From: Candidatus Parabacteroides intestinigallinarum | GTDB lineage: Bacteria > Bacteroidota > Bacteroidia > Bacteroidales > Tannerellaceae | Assembly (NCBI GenBank): GCA_019114945.1 | Contig: DXEN01000087.1 | Location: 1-49,342 of the forward strand | Direction: 5' to 3' | Length of the DNA: 49,342 nucleotides | In this document: piece after piece, positions 41,768 to 49,342 of the stretch | Layout: every line of letters begins with the position of its first letter | Numbering within the stretch: position 1 is the stretch's first letter | Notes under the pieces: generated by a model | What the model was told of the DNA's origin: nothing | The model's database searches: none | The model's input: the letters and a program-made list of their open reading frames with translations, nothing else | Position numbers and translations under genes: made by a program

Positions 41768-42808
41768 ATGAAAAAGAAGATTTTAGTGGCGGGTGGAACC
41801 GGTTATATCGGTTCGCATACTACGGTAGAGTTGCAGAATGCCGGCTACGAGGTGTTGATTATCGATGATTTGTCGAACTCGAATATCGAGGTGCTCGATG
41901 GTATCGAACGCATCACGGGTGTTCGTCCCGCTTTTGTTCAATTGGATTTGAAAGATCAGGAAGGCGCACGGAAGGTGTTGGAGGCGCATCCGGGTATCGA
42001 TGGCATCATCCTGTTCGCCGCGAGCAAGGCGGTGGGCGAGTCGGTGCAAAAGCCGTTGAAGTATTACCGCAACAATATCGTTACCCTGATTAATTTGCTG
42101 GAACTGATGCCCGAGTTCGGTATTAAAGGCATCGTGTTCTCCTCTTCGTGCACGGTATACGGCCAACCCGATCCGGAGAACCTGCCCGTCACCGAGGAGG
42201 CGCCCATCAAGCCGGCGATGTCTCCTTACGGGAATACCAAGCAGATCAACGAGGAGATTATCCGCGATACGATCCACGCCGGGGCACCGTTCAAGAGTGT
42301 CATCTTGCGTTACTTCAACCCGATAGGCGCCCATCCGAGCGCCGAGATCGGCGAGTTGCCTAATGGCGTGCCGCAGAACCTGATTCCATACTTGACCCAG
42401 ACGGCTATCGGTATTCGGAAGGAACTGAGTGTGTTTGGTGACGACTACAATACGCCTGACGGCTCTTGTATACGCGATTACATCAATATCGTGGATCTCG
42501 CGAAGGCGCATGTCGTCGCGATGGATCGTATGTTGGAGAACCGGTCGGATGAGCCGATCGAGATCTTCAACTTGGGAACAGGCAAAGGTGTGTCCGTGTT
42601 GGAATTGATCGATACCTTCGAGCGTGCTACGGGCGTGAAGGTGCCGCATAAGATCGTAGGCCGCCGCGAGGGCGATATCGAGCAGGTATGGGCTAACCCG
42701 GAGCGTGCCAACAAGGTATTGGGCTGGACTGCCCGGGAAACGTTGGCGGATACGTTGCTCTCCGCATGGAACTGGCAGAAGCGCTTGCGCGAGCGAGGGA
42801 TTCAATAA
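41768..42808 (+). CDS. galE: UDP-glucose 4-epimerase
   Basis: Interconverts UDP-glucose and UDP-galactose with bound NAD. The 346-residue short-chain dehydrogenase has the NAD loop GGTGYIGSH, the catalytic Ser in SSSCTVYG and the YxxxK pair in SPYGNTK. It starts 19 bases after rnfA with a good AAAGGAG site and no intervening promoter or terminator, so it is probably the last gene of the rnf operon. A strong terminator follows. Confidence 0.95.
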   Translation: MKKKILVAGGTGYIGSHTTVELQNAGYEVLIIDDLSNSNIEVLDGIERITGVRPAFVQLDLKDQEGARKVLEAHPGIDGIILFAASKAVGESVQKPLKYYRNNIVTLINLLELMPEFGIKGIVFSSSCTVYGQPDPENLPVTEEAPIKPAMSPYGNTKQINEEIIRDTIHAGAPFKSVILRYFNPIGAHPSAEIGELPNGVPQNLIPYLTQTAIGIRKELSVFGDDYNTPDGSCIRDYINIVDLAKAHVVAMDRMLENRSDEPIEIFNLGTGKGVSVLELIDTFERATGVKVPHKIVGRREGDIEQVWANPERANKVLGWTARETLADTLLSAWNWQKRLRERGIQ

Positions 42809-42835
42809 AGCGAAGCGATAGTTATACCATAAGGG

Positions 42836-42869
42836 AGGTGTGCCATTCTTCATTTTGGCACACCTTTTC
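42836..42869 (+). terminator. Terminator of the rnf-galE operon
   Basis: Perfect 10-bp stem, AGGTGTGCCA (42836-42845) and TGGCACACCT (42856-42865), with a 10-base loop and a TTTTCTT tail. Confidence 0.85.
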
Positions 42870-42881
42870 TTATTTTATTCT

Positions 42882-44438
42882 TTACTCTATTCGCCACTCT
42901 CCCAATGTTCTCTTCTCCTTATCGAAGTTAATGCCGACTTTCACGATGGGTAATCCGCAGAGGGCGAAGCGTTCGGGATAGTTCTTCAGGTCGATTTGAT
43001 GCATGGCCTCGTCGGCGCTCTTGTCCAGCTTCAATTCGAGCAAGTAGAGCTTGGTGGCAGTGCGGATCACGATATCCACCCGCCCTCGTGGCGTACGGAT
43101 CTCCACGTCCACGAACTTACCCATCAGGCTGAAAATCACGTAGAGCATCTGTTGGTAATGGCCCTCGTAGTCCGTGTTGTCGCAATAAGGGACGGTGGAG
43201 AGGAACGTTCGCAACAGCCGCAGGGCCTCGTCCATCTTGTCTTGGATGATCGCACGCGACAAGAAGGCGACCGTTGTCACCGCCTCGTCCCGCTCGCGGC
43301 CCACATAGCCATCCAAGAGACTCTCCATCAGCCCGATACGCACCTCCTTGTTCGGGAGGTCTAAGTAATAAAGATCCGCCAGCTCGTCGTAATCCTTGAT
43401 CGTGATATACCCGCTTTGGTACAGCAGGGGGGTTATGCTCGTCATGCGTTCCGTCGGAGCGTCGAAAGCGGAGGCGGTTACCCAACGCCCTCCAATCTCT
43501 TGAGGAATCACGTGATATTTATTTAGCATCTCGAGCAGGTAGGTCGGTGTGCCGCTGCCGAACCAATAGGAATTCAGTCGTCTATCGTTAAATGCATTCA
43601 AAAGGCTGAAGGGATTATAAATGTCGGGCGATGGCCAAGAGAAATGATAGCCGTCGTAACGTTCTTTCAATCCTTGGAGAGTCTCCTCGCGGGTTTTCTT
43701 CTGACGAGTTGCCAATACGTCCAGGTCCGGGCTCATTTGTGTTTCCATCTCCTCCTGGGTGATACCACAGATGGCGGCGTATTCGGGCAGCATACTGATA
43801 TTCCGGATATTGTTCAATTCGCTGAAAATACTCAGTTGCGAGAATTTGGTGATTCCTGTCAGGAACACGAAACGTAGATAAGGATCACAGGCTTTCAAAG
43901 GACTATAAAAATTGCGCATCACGTTGCGCAGCACGGGCAAGTCCTTTTCCTCGTGCACCACGTCCAGCAACGGGGCGTCGTACTCGTCGATCAAGACAAC
44001 TACTTGACGACCCGTCTGCCGATAAACCGTTGTTATGAGATGGGTCAGCCGGTTGTTGGCATCTTGTAAAGTGGTGGTTATACCAAATAGTTCCTCTTGC
44101 TCTTTCAGTCGGAAATCGAGATAGCGTTCCAGTTGTTCCCGGTCCATGTGTTTGCCCAGGCTCATATCGAAGCGCAACACCGGATACGTCGTCCACTCTT
44201 TCTCTAAGTTTTCGATGGTCAACCCTTCGAACAACTCTTTCCGCCCCTCGAAATAAGCGTGCAGCGTGCTGACGAGCAACGATTTCCCGAAGCGCCGGGG
44301 ACGACTTAGAAACACATATTTAGCCCCCGAGTGGGTCATTCGGTACACATAACCCGTTTTGTCGATATACAGGTAATTCTTCGTTCTTAGCTCGGAGAAC
44401 GTCTGAAGCCCTACCGGATATAATCTATATGGTTCCAT
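42882..44438 (-). CDS. AAA-ATPase-like / PD-(D/E)XK nuclease protein (DUF1703 type)
   Basis: A 518-residue protein of a family expanded in Bacteroidetes. The N-terminal AAA-ATPase-like domain (about 5-290) has a Walker A loop (RPRRFGKS, GKS at 51-53) and Walker B ([10 protein letters not shown]151/E152). The C-terminal PD-(D/E)XK-type domain (about 415-510) has the acidic residue in GRVDIVI and the ExK in LLELKLD. Both sites look intact. The ATG at 44438 starts the conserved domain; a longer frame to 44531 is possible. Function is not established. A damaged duplicate lies at 46206-47050. Confidence 0.87.
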   Translation of the reverse strand: MEPYRLYPVGLQTFSELRTKNYLYIDKTGYVYRMTHSGAKYVFLSRPRRFGKSLLVSTLHAYFEGRKELFEGLTIENLEKEWTTYPVLRFDMSLGKHMDREQLERYLDFRLKEQEELFGITTTLQDANNRLTHLITTVYRQTGRQVVVLIDEYDAPLLDVVHEEKDLPVLRNVMRNFYSPLKACDPYLRFVFLTGITKFSQLSIFSELNNIRNISMLPEYAAICGITQEEMETQMSPDLDVLATRQKKTREETLQGLKERYDGYHFSWPSPDIYNPFSLLNAFNDRRLNSYWFGSGTPTYLLEMLNKYHVIPQEIGGRWVTASAFDAPTERMTSITPLLYQSGYITIKDYDELADLYYLDLPNKEVRIGLMESLLDGYVGRERDEAVTTVAFLSRAIIQDKMDEALRLLRTFLSTVPYCDNTDYEGHYQQMLYVIFSLMGKFVDVEIRTPRGRVDIVIRTATKLYLLELKLDKSADEAMHQIDLKNYPERFALCGLPIVKVGINFDKEKRTLGEWRIE

Positions 44439-44511
44439 CGCACGCTCTTTATTGGTTCTGGAAGCAAAGTTAAGAAAAACATTTCGTTTACGCACGAATA
44501 GGCTTCTGATA

Positions 44512-44590
44512 ATAGGCATTATGAGGTACAAACAATGCCTATCATGAGTATCTTATAATGGGGATTATAATAAGGTCATGATGGGCATTG
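44512..44590. promoter_or_regulatory. Cluster of related inverted half-sites upstream of the AAA/nuclease gene
   Basis: ATAGGCATT (44512-44520) and AATGCCTAT (44534-44542) form a 9-bp inverted repeat with a 13-base spacer. A third related site, TCATGATGGGCATTG (44576-44590), is the reverse complement of 44533-44547 with one mismatch. It may be an operator or an RNA hairpin between the metallophosphatase stop and the AAA start. Confidence 0.5.
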
Positions 44591-44615
44591 AGATACTTCT
44601 TCTTGTAGGTGGCGG

Positions 44616-45290
44616 TTAGTGTGGTAGATATAGATAGTTGTCATTCCACAGACAATCGCAAAATACGATCTTGCCGCCCGAATCTCCTTCTTGTGTAGTT
44701 ACTTCTGCCACTCGGTTGTGCCCAACGATTTGCGTGAAACCGGGTAGCGGTTCCGATAATTCCCGCTTGTCAGCCCAAAAGATGCCACCGGTCGCGCCCT
44801 CATCTCCGCCACGCGTGTGTCCCAACCGGCACAGCGCCGGGACTTGGCTGTCCTTCGGGTGATTCAATTGCTCCGCGATGGGCGAATGAATATCCCCGTG
44901 GAAATCGTTCTCGAACCACGCACGGGAAACACCCGCGTGCGTGAAAAGATAGTCTCCCTCCTGATAAGCGTATTGAAACATATCGATATGTTCCAGAAAC
45001 AAACGCGAGGCTTTCTCGCCAATCGCGAAATCAAAGCGTGAACTTACGTCTATATCCGTGCAGAAATAATGCAAATCATGATTGCCCAGCAGTAGGACCA
45101 CCTCGTTTGGTCTACGCTCTTTCAATGCGATAATCTCTGTCAGATTGCTCAACAACCGCTCACGTGGCACGTACCCAATCGGATCCAAATAGTCCCCCAA
45201 GAACACTACCTGGCAATCGGGATGTTCCTCTACGATTCCCTTCCATGTTTCTAATCCATGTATATCGCCTATAACAACCGTCGCTTTCAT
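44616..45290 (-). CDS. Metallophosphoesterase (PPP-like)
   Basis: A 224-residue calcineurin-like phosphatase with all metal-site blocks in order: GDIHG (8-12), GDYLDP (about 32-37), LLGNHDLHYF and FTHAGVSRAWF, ending with a GHNRV segment. It has no signal peptide and is probably a cytoplasmic phosphatase; the substrate is unknown. It lies upstream of the AAA/nuclease gene on the same strand, separated by about 180 bases that hold inverted repeats. Confidence 0.88.
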   Translation of the reverse strand: MKATVVIGDIHGLETWKGIVEEHPDCQVVFLGDYLDPIGYVPRERLLSNLTEIIALKERRPNEVVLLLGNHDLHYFCTDIDVSSRFDFAIGEKASRLFLEHIDMFQYAYQEGDYLFTHAGVSRAWFENDFHGDIHSPIAEQLNHPKDSQVPALCRLGHTRGGDEGATGGIFWADKRELSEPLPGFTQIVGHNRVAEVTTQEGDSGGKIVFCDCLWNDNYLYLPH

Positions 45291-45393
45291 CTCATTTATG
45301 TTCTTTACGCGAAGATGGGGAAAAGATGAGTCATAACAAAAGTATATGTTTCATAAATCGATTGCTATAGTGTATTATTTCATACTCTGTTAG

Positions 45394-45401
45394 TATATTT
45401 G
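45394..45401 (+). promoter_or_regulatory. Bacteroidetes -7 box of the exonuclease gene
   Basis: TATATTTG matches TAnnTTTG. The expected transcription start is near 45408, so the ATG at 45409 would be almost leaderless and the ATG at 45427 is favoured. Confidence 0.5.
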
Positions 45402-45426
45402 TCATCGGATGCGTTATGCAGGATAT

Positions 45427-45978
45427 ATGCAAGGAATAAATTTTATCGCCATTGATTTTGAGACGGCTACCGGCAAGCGGGCTTCTATCTGCGAGGCGGG
45501 TATTTGCGTCGTACGGGACGGGAAGATACAAGAAACCCGCTCTTGGCTCGTCCGCCCGCATGGGAACTATTATAGTTATTGGAACATTCGGATACACGGC
45601 ATTCGTCCGGTGGATACGATGAACGCCCCGGAGTTCCCGGAAGTATGGGCGAGGATTTCCGATTACCTGAGAACTTGCCCCGTATTGGTGGCCCACAACG
45701 CCGCTTTCGATATCGGTTGCATCCGCCATTCCTTGGCGTTTTACGATATCGCCAAGCCCGATGTCTCCTATTATTGCTCGCTTCGTGCCGCTCGGAGACT
45801 TTATAGCTTTGGTTGCAATAGCTTGGACTATCTTTGCGATCAGTTCCGGATCCCCTACGGACAACACCACCGTGCGGGCGATGACGCCGAGATGTGCGCT
45901 CGTCTCTTCTTGCGGGAGATCGAGGACGCCGGGCTTAGCGGATTGGAAGAGATGACGTATTGTAACGGGATATTATGA
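45427..45978 (+). CDS. DEDDh-type 3'-5' exonuclease (DnaQ-like)
   Basis: A 183-residue stand-alone exonuclease domain related to the DNA polymerase III epsilon subunit. Motif I is IAIDFETATG (D10, E12), motif II is VAHNAAFDIGC and motif III is HHRAGDDAEMC with the catalytic His and Asp. All four acidic ligands are present. It has no BRCT or GIY-YIG extension. It is transcribed alone, toward the palindrome array that follows its stop. Confidence 0.88.
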   Translation: MQGINFIAIDFETATGKRASICEAGICVVRDGKIQETRSWLVRPHGNYYSYWNIRIHGIRPVDTMNAPEFPEVWARISDYLRTCPVLVAHNAAFDIGCIRHSLAFYDIAKPDVSYYCSLRAARRLYSFGCNSLDYLCDQFRIPYGQHHRAGDDAEMCARLFLREIEDAGLSGLEEMTYCNGIL

Positions 45979-46026
45979 TAGGGTTTATAGCTCTTCCGGT
46001 CTATTCGAGGATAAGATTGAAAACCG

Positions 46027-46174
46027 CTTACTAAGTAGTGGGAAAACTGCTTAGTAAGCTGATCGGGAACTACTTAGTAAGCAGTCCTTCCCTTACTTAG
46101 TAAGCAGACACCCCCTCCGCTTATTAAGCAGTCGGGCGTTTACTTATTAAGCAGTTTTCGGCCTGCTTATCGAC
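46027..46174. repeat. Seven-copy palindromic array, 23-bp period
   Basis: Cores related to CTTAGTAAG or CTTATTAAG start at 46027, 46050, 46073, 46096, 46120, 46143 and 46166: spacings 23, 23, 23, 24, 23 and 23. Most are followed by CAGT or CAGA. The first is inverted relative to the others (CTTACTAAG) and the last is decayed (CTTATCGAC). Spacers of about 14 bases differ in sequence. It fills the gap between the exonuclease stop and the end of the broken AAA/nuclease gene. Confidence 0.9.
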
Positions 46175-46205
46175 AAATTTTTCCTCCTTACCCGTTCTCT
46201 ATCCG

Positions 46206-47050
46206 CTATTCTCCCAATGTCTTCTTCTCTCTATCGAAGCTGATGCCGACCTTTACGATGGGCAGACCGCAGAGGGCGAAGCGTTCGGGATAGTTCTTCA
46301 GGTCGATTTGATGCATGGCCTCGTCGGCGCTCTTGTCCAGCTTCAATTCGAGCAGATAAAGCTTGGTGGCAGTGCGGATCACGAGGTCTACCCGCCCCCG
46401 GGGCGTACGGATCTCCACGTCCACGAACTTGCCTATTAGGCTGAAGATCACGTAGAGTATCTGTTGGTAATGACCCTCGTAGTCCGTGTTGTCGCAATAA
46501 GGGACGGTGGAGAGAAACGTTTGCAAGAGCCGTAGGGCCTCGTCCATCTTGTCCTGGATGATCGCGCGTGACAAGAAGGCGACCGTTGTCACTGCCTCGT
46601 CCCGCTCATGGCCGACGTAGCCTTCCAGCAAGCTCTCCATCAGTCCGATACGCACCTCCTTGTTCGGGAGGTCCAGGTAATAAAGATCCGCCAGCTCGTC
46701 GTAATCCTTGATCGTGATATACCCGCTTTGGTACAACAGGGGAGTTATACTCGTCATACGTTCCGTTGGCGCGTCGAAAGCGGAGGTAGCCACCCAGCGC
46801 CCGCCGATCTCTTGGGGGATAACGTGATATTTCTCGGGTTTTCCTCAAGTGGGCGGCCAGCACGTCCAGGTCCGGCGCCATTTGGGTCTCCATCTCCTCC
46901 TGGGTGATGCCACAGATGGCGGCGTATTCCGGCAGCATGCTGATTGCGCATCACGTTGCGCAACACGGGCAGGTCTCTTTCCTCGTGCACCACGTCCAGC
47001 AAAGGGGCGTCGTACTCGTCGATCAGGACTACCACCGGTTGCCCCGTTTG
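46206..47050 (-). pseudogene. Decayed duplicate of the AAA/PD-(D/E)XK nuclease gene
   Basis: The last 195 codons (46206-46793) closely match the C-terminal domain of the intact gene at 42882, including GRVDLVIRTATKLYLLELK. Upstream, about 165 bp matching 43521-43687 and about 110 bp matching 43799-43911 are missing, and the ATPase domain is cut after Walker B, with no Walker A loop. The pieces lie in different frames. A 12-base match (47061-47072 and 44576-44587) suggests that the break joins the upstream region directly to the middle of the gene. It is probably non-functional. Confidence 0.88.
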
Positions 47051-47107
47051 TGGTAGGCACTCATGATGGGCAGATGATATGTAGTCATCACAAATCCCAT
47101 TAAAGGT

Positions 47108-47161
47108 AGCGATATATGGATATTTATTCCTATATTTGCGAGGGAATAGCAATATATCGCT
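47108..47161. promoter_or_regulatory. hipBA promoter flanked by an inverted repeat
   Basis: AGCGATATAT (47108-47117) and ATATATCGCT (47152-47161) are a perfect 10-bp inverted repeat. Between them lies the -7 box TATATTTG (47131-47138), and the second arm ends just before the hipB start codon. A GGA-N7-TCC element (47118-47130) sits next to the first arm. The layout suits autoregulation by HipB. Confidence 0.65.
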
Positions 47162-47163
47162 AT

Positions 47164-47490
47164 ATGAATAATGAATCATACCTTACCAATCAGGATATCG
47201 TCTCGCTGCTTTGCCGGAGATTGAAGGAGTACCGCCTCGCGGCCCGGATAAGCCAGAAAGAAATGGCGGAGAAGTCGGGAGTGAGTCTGACCACTATCAG
47301 TCATCTTGAGCAGGGCGTGAGCCAGAATATCACGCTCAATAACTTTATTTCACTCTTGCGTGTGATCGGGATGCAGCAGCGGCTATACGACTTGCTGCCC
47401 GAGTTGCCTATGCCTCCGATGGCATTGAGGCAGATAAACAAATACATACCTAAAAGGGTCAGGAGGAACAGCGATGATACAGAATCTTAA
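47164..47490 (+). CDS. hipB: HipB-like XRE-family antitoxin and repressor
   Basis: A 108-residue DNA-binding protein with a helix-turn-helix at about 17-72 ([24 protein letters not shown]). The C-terminal 35 residues are basic. It overlaps the HipA-like toxin gene by 17 bases, as usual for antitoxin-first pairs, and should bind and neutralise HipA and repress its own promoter. The ATG at 47164 is chosen over one at 47116, which would lie upstream of the -7 box. Confidence 0.85.
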   Translation: MNNESYLTNQDIVSLLCRRLKEYRLAARISQKEMAEKSGVSLTTISHLEQGVSQNITLNNFISLLRVIGMQQRLYDLLPELPMPPMALRQINKYIPKRVRRNSDDTES

Positions 47491-48748
47491 TGTTTTCCTG
47501 TGGAACCGAAAGGTCGGCTCGTTAGTTACTTATAAGGAACGGTATGCGGAAAAGGTATGCTTCTACTTTGACCGTGATTTTCTCGATAGTGGATATGATA
47601 TCGCCCCGCTACGGGCTTCCATTTATAGCGATTTCGTGAGGAAAGGTTTACCTGTGTATGCTGAGGATGACAAACTTTTCGGTGGTTTGCCATCTTTTAT
47701 CGCGGATTCATTGCCTGATTATTGGGGAAACCGGGTGTTTAACGAATGGGCTAAAAGCCGTCATGTCAGCGTAAGAAAACTATCGGCCCTCGACCGTTTG
47801 GCTTATATCGGTCGAAGGGGCATGGGCGCGTTGGAGTTCTTACCGTCCGCGGCGAAAGATATGGAGCGGCCTTTTAAGGTTGAGATAGCCGATTTATATG
47901 AGTTGGCACGATCGGCGTTGGAGCAGGCAAGGAACTTTAAGACTGAAATGCGGCCAGACTTGCTGATAGAGAGTTTGTTTAAAGTGGGCACTTCGGCTGG
48001 TGGCCGCAGACCGAAAGCCATCATCAATCTGAATCCGGAAACAGGCGAATGTTACTCCGGACAGGTCGCTGCGCCTGCGCCCGGATATATTCCCATGATT
48101 ATCAAATTTGACGAGCATTCGGACATCCCTACTACCCGCATCGAATATAGCTATTATCTCATGGCAAAAGAAGCGGGGATAAACATGATGCCTTCGCGGC
48201 TGATTGAAGGAAGGAATAACGCTCACTTCTTGACGGAACGATTTGACCGGAAGGGTGATAAAAAAGTACATATACAGACGTTAGCCGCTATGAATCCGGC
48301 CTCGAATAGTTATGAAAGCCTGTTCGATGCCGCTTGCCGTATAGGTGTTTTACCGGTGGAACTTAGGCAGCTTTTCCTCCTGACGGTCATGAACGTGTTG
48401 GGCGGCAACGTGGATGACCACAACAAGAACTTTAGTTTCCTGATGAACGATGATGGCACATGGCATGTCGCTCCAGCGTACGACTTCACGTTTTCCGTCG
48501 ATCCGTCTGCGCCGGGTTATATGAACCGACACTGTATGACAATAGGTAATAAGAGTTCTGATATTGGTCGAGGCGATCTTCTTGAACTGGCAAAGCGTTA
48601 CAACATCAAGGGAGCGAACGCTATGATCAAGAATGCCATTGACGTGGTATCTAATTATGAGTATTATGCCGGGCAAGCGGGGGTGAGCGATTGTTGGTGC
48701 GATCGAATAAAAGAGGAAATAGGTTATCGGGTAGAGAATATGTTATGA
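47474..48748 (+). CDS. hipA: HipA-like serine/threonine kinase toxin
   Basis: A 424-residue HipA-family kinase; E. coli HipA phosphorylates glutamyl-tRNA synthetase and causes persistence. Visible parts: N-terminal HipA domain (about 5-125), Gly-rich loop VGTSAGGRRPKA (171-182), ATP-site Lys in MIIKFDEH (211), catalytic D314 in NVDDHNKNF and metal-binding D337 in PAYDFTFS. All are intact, so the toxin should be active. Base composition is more AT-rich than the housekeeping genes here, which hints at horizontal transfer. Confidence 0.9.
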   Translation: MIQNLNVFLWNRKVGSLVTYKERYAEKVCFYFDRDFLDSGYDIAPLRASIYSDFVRKGLPVYAEDDKLFGGLPSFIADSLPDYWGNRVFNEWAKSRHVSVRKLSALDRLAYIGRRGMGALEFLPSAAKDMERPFKVEIADLYELARSALEQARNFKTEMRPDLLIESLFKVGTSAGGRRPKAIINLNPETGECYSGQVAAPAPGYIPMIIKFDEHSDIPTTRIEYSYYLMAKEAGINMMPSRLIEGRNNAHFLTERFDRKGDKKVHIQTLAAMNPASNSYESLFDAACRIGVLPVELRQLFLLTVMNVLGGNVDDHNKNFSFLMNDDGTWHVAPAYDFTFSVDPSAPGYMNRHCMTIGNKSSDIGRGDLLELAKRYNIKGANAMIKNAIDVVSNYEYYAGQAGVSDCWCDRIKEEIGYRVENML

Positions 48749-48794
48749 GATTCAACCTAAAAATAGAAATCAGCTTACTGGAATTTGAACAAGG

Positions 48795-48828
48795 AGAGGG
48801 TGTGCCAATGTATAATGATACACCCTCT
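48795..48828. terminator. Terminator between hipA and the next gene
   Basis: Perfect 9-bp stem, AGAGGGTGT (48795-48803) and ACACCCTCT (48820-48828), with a 16-base loop. It lies between convergent genes; the T-run is weak on either side. Confidence 0.55.
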
Positions 48829-48844
48829 TAAGCATCAAGTAATG

Positions 48845-49342
48845 TTATAAATCAACTTCCGCTTTTTGGCTTTCCCAATAGGCGGCGATATGAAATATGA
48901 TTCCGCAACTGGAAACTTGATCGTAGTCTATCGATGAGAATAGGGTCTCCATTATTTTATCTCCTTCTTGATAAATACTTTTGTCTCCGCTCATAAAAAT
49001 ACCTAAGGCAGATTCCCCGACTTCCCGGATTAGATTCCATACGTTTCGATACTCTCCCCAACGGGGAATATTATATCCGTTTTGTACATCCCATTTACTT
49101 ACCTGTCGCCAATCCGGTCCCAGCATGGATAATTGGGAGGCATCCAATGATCGTAATTCCTCTAAACTCTTTTTTGCTCGGGCCAATGACATCTCGCCGA
49201 CTCGCCTTTTCAACTCGCGCAACTTCGCTTTTATTCCCTCATCGGTTTCCAAAGCCAAGAGCAGATCAAAAGAATACGACATTTGTACGAAAACATATGC
49301 CGAGTGTTGATCATTGATCATTAAGGATTGTTCAATCGCTTT
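48845..49342 (-). CDS. Protein of unknown function (5' end outside the window)
   Basis: The frame is open from the window edge (codons for KAIEQSL precede the first ATG at 49321) to the stop at 48845, so the gene may begin beyond the window. The visible 165 residues are soluble, with a charged helical stretch (GIKAKLRELKRRVGEM) and a Trp-rich middle (GPDWRQVSKWDVQNGY). I do not recognise the family. The coding sequence is AT-rich, like hipBA next to it. Confidence 0.65.
   Translation of the reverse strand, partial: KAIEQSLMINDQHSAYVFVQMSYSFDLLLALETDEGIKAKLRELKRRVGEMSLARAKKSLEELRSLDASQLSMLGPDWRQVSKWDVQNGYNIPRWGEYRNVWNLIREVGESALGIFMSGDKSIYQEGDKIMETLFSSIDYDQVSSCGIIFHIAAYWESQKAEVDL

Noticed and set aside
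46027-46174. CRISPR array
   Set aside because: Repeat cores are about 9 bp with spacers near 14 bp, the cores are near-palindromic and variable, and there are no cas genes in the window.
46606-47179. Separate short genes on the minus strand upstream of 46793
   Set aside because: They are out-of-frame pieces of the decayed AAA/nuclease copy, shown by alignment to the intact gene.

Overview
The window looks like chromosomal DNA of a gut Bacteroidales, most likely Parabacteroides (species not provable from here). Reasons: -7 boxes of the Bacteroidetes type (TAnnTTTG) lie ahead of several genes; the rprX/rprY pair, DUF4290, DUF4494 and DUF3078 proteins, an Mpi-type serine invertase and a Gly/Pro-rich TonB-type outer-membrane barrel are typical of the order; and the block DUF4290-murA-rimM-M23 peptidase-dxr-rseP has a Bacteroidetes-like order. 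No rRNA, tRNA, complete IS element or CRISPR array was seen.

Layout. 1-526: end of an upstream gene, terminator and heptamer repeats. 527-5448: export operon (TolC, HlyD, two ABC-2 permeases). 5527-6441: Tat/lipoprotein sugar-isomerase-like protein. 6513-8812 (minus): rprX-rprY two-component system. 8914-11748 (minus): large outer-membrane barrel. 11958-17775: housekeeping operon for cell wall, ribosome maturation, isoprenoids and site-2 proteolysis. 17813-19672: an unusual fusion of a ChbG/YdjC deacetylase and a serine beta-lactamase-like hydrolase. 19794-27618: a second export locus (TolC, HlyD, two FtsX/MacB-type permeases, no ATPase) behind a near-perfect sigma-54 promoter, interrupted by a 40-bp stop-free palindromic array fused to the first codons of a lost third permease. 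27754-28572 (minus): lipoprotein. 28723-29469: Mpi-like invertase. 29604-32438: ndk, DUF4494, YggS and a dihydroorotate-dehydrogenase-like protein. 32578-34440 (minus): serS and an NlpC/P60 lipoprotein. 34569-36140: DUF3078 protein. 36243-42808: RseC family protein, complete rnfBCDGEA and galE in one operon. 42882-45290 (minus): AAA/PD-(D/E)XK protein and metallophosphatase. 45427-45978: DEDDh exonuclease. 46027-47050: a seven-copy 23-bp palindrome array and a decayed copy of the AAA/PD-(D/E)XK gene. 47164-48748: hipBA. 48845-49342 (minus): an unknown gene running off the window.

Themes. Two tripartite export loci both lack their ATPase. The Rnf operon is a complete ion-pumping ferredoxin:NAD+ oxidoreductase and carries galE as a passenger. 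The most unusual DNA is non-coding: heptanucleotide repeats that touch stop and start codons around the second export locus, and three arrays of short palindromic units with regular periods (22, 23 and 40 bp), which no annotated gene explains. The right end (from about 42.9 kb) is accessory in character: duplicated and broken AAA/nuclease genes, a toxin-antitoxin pair and more AT-rich coding sequence.
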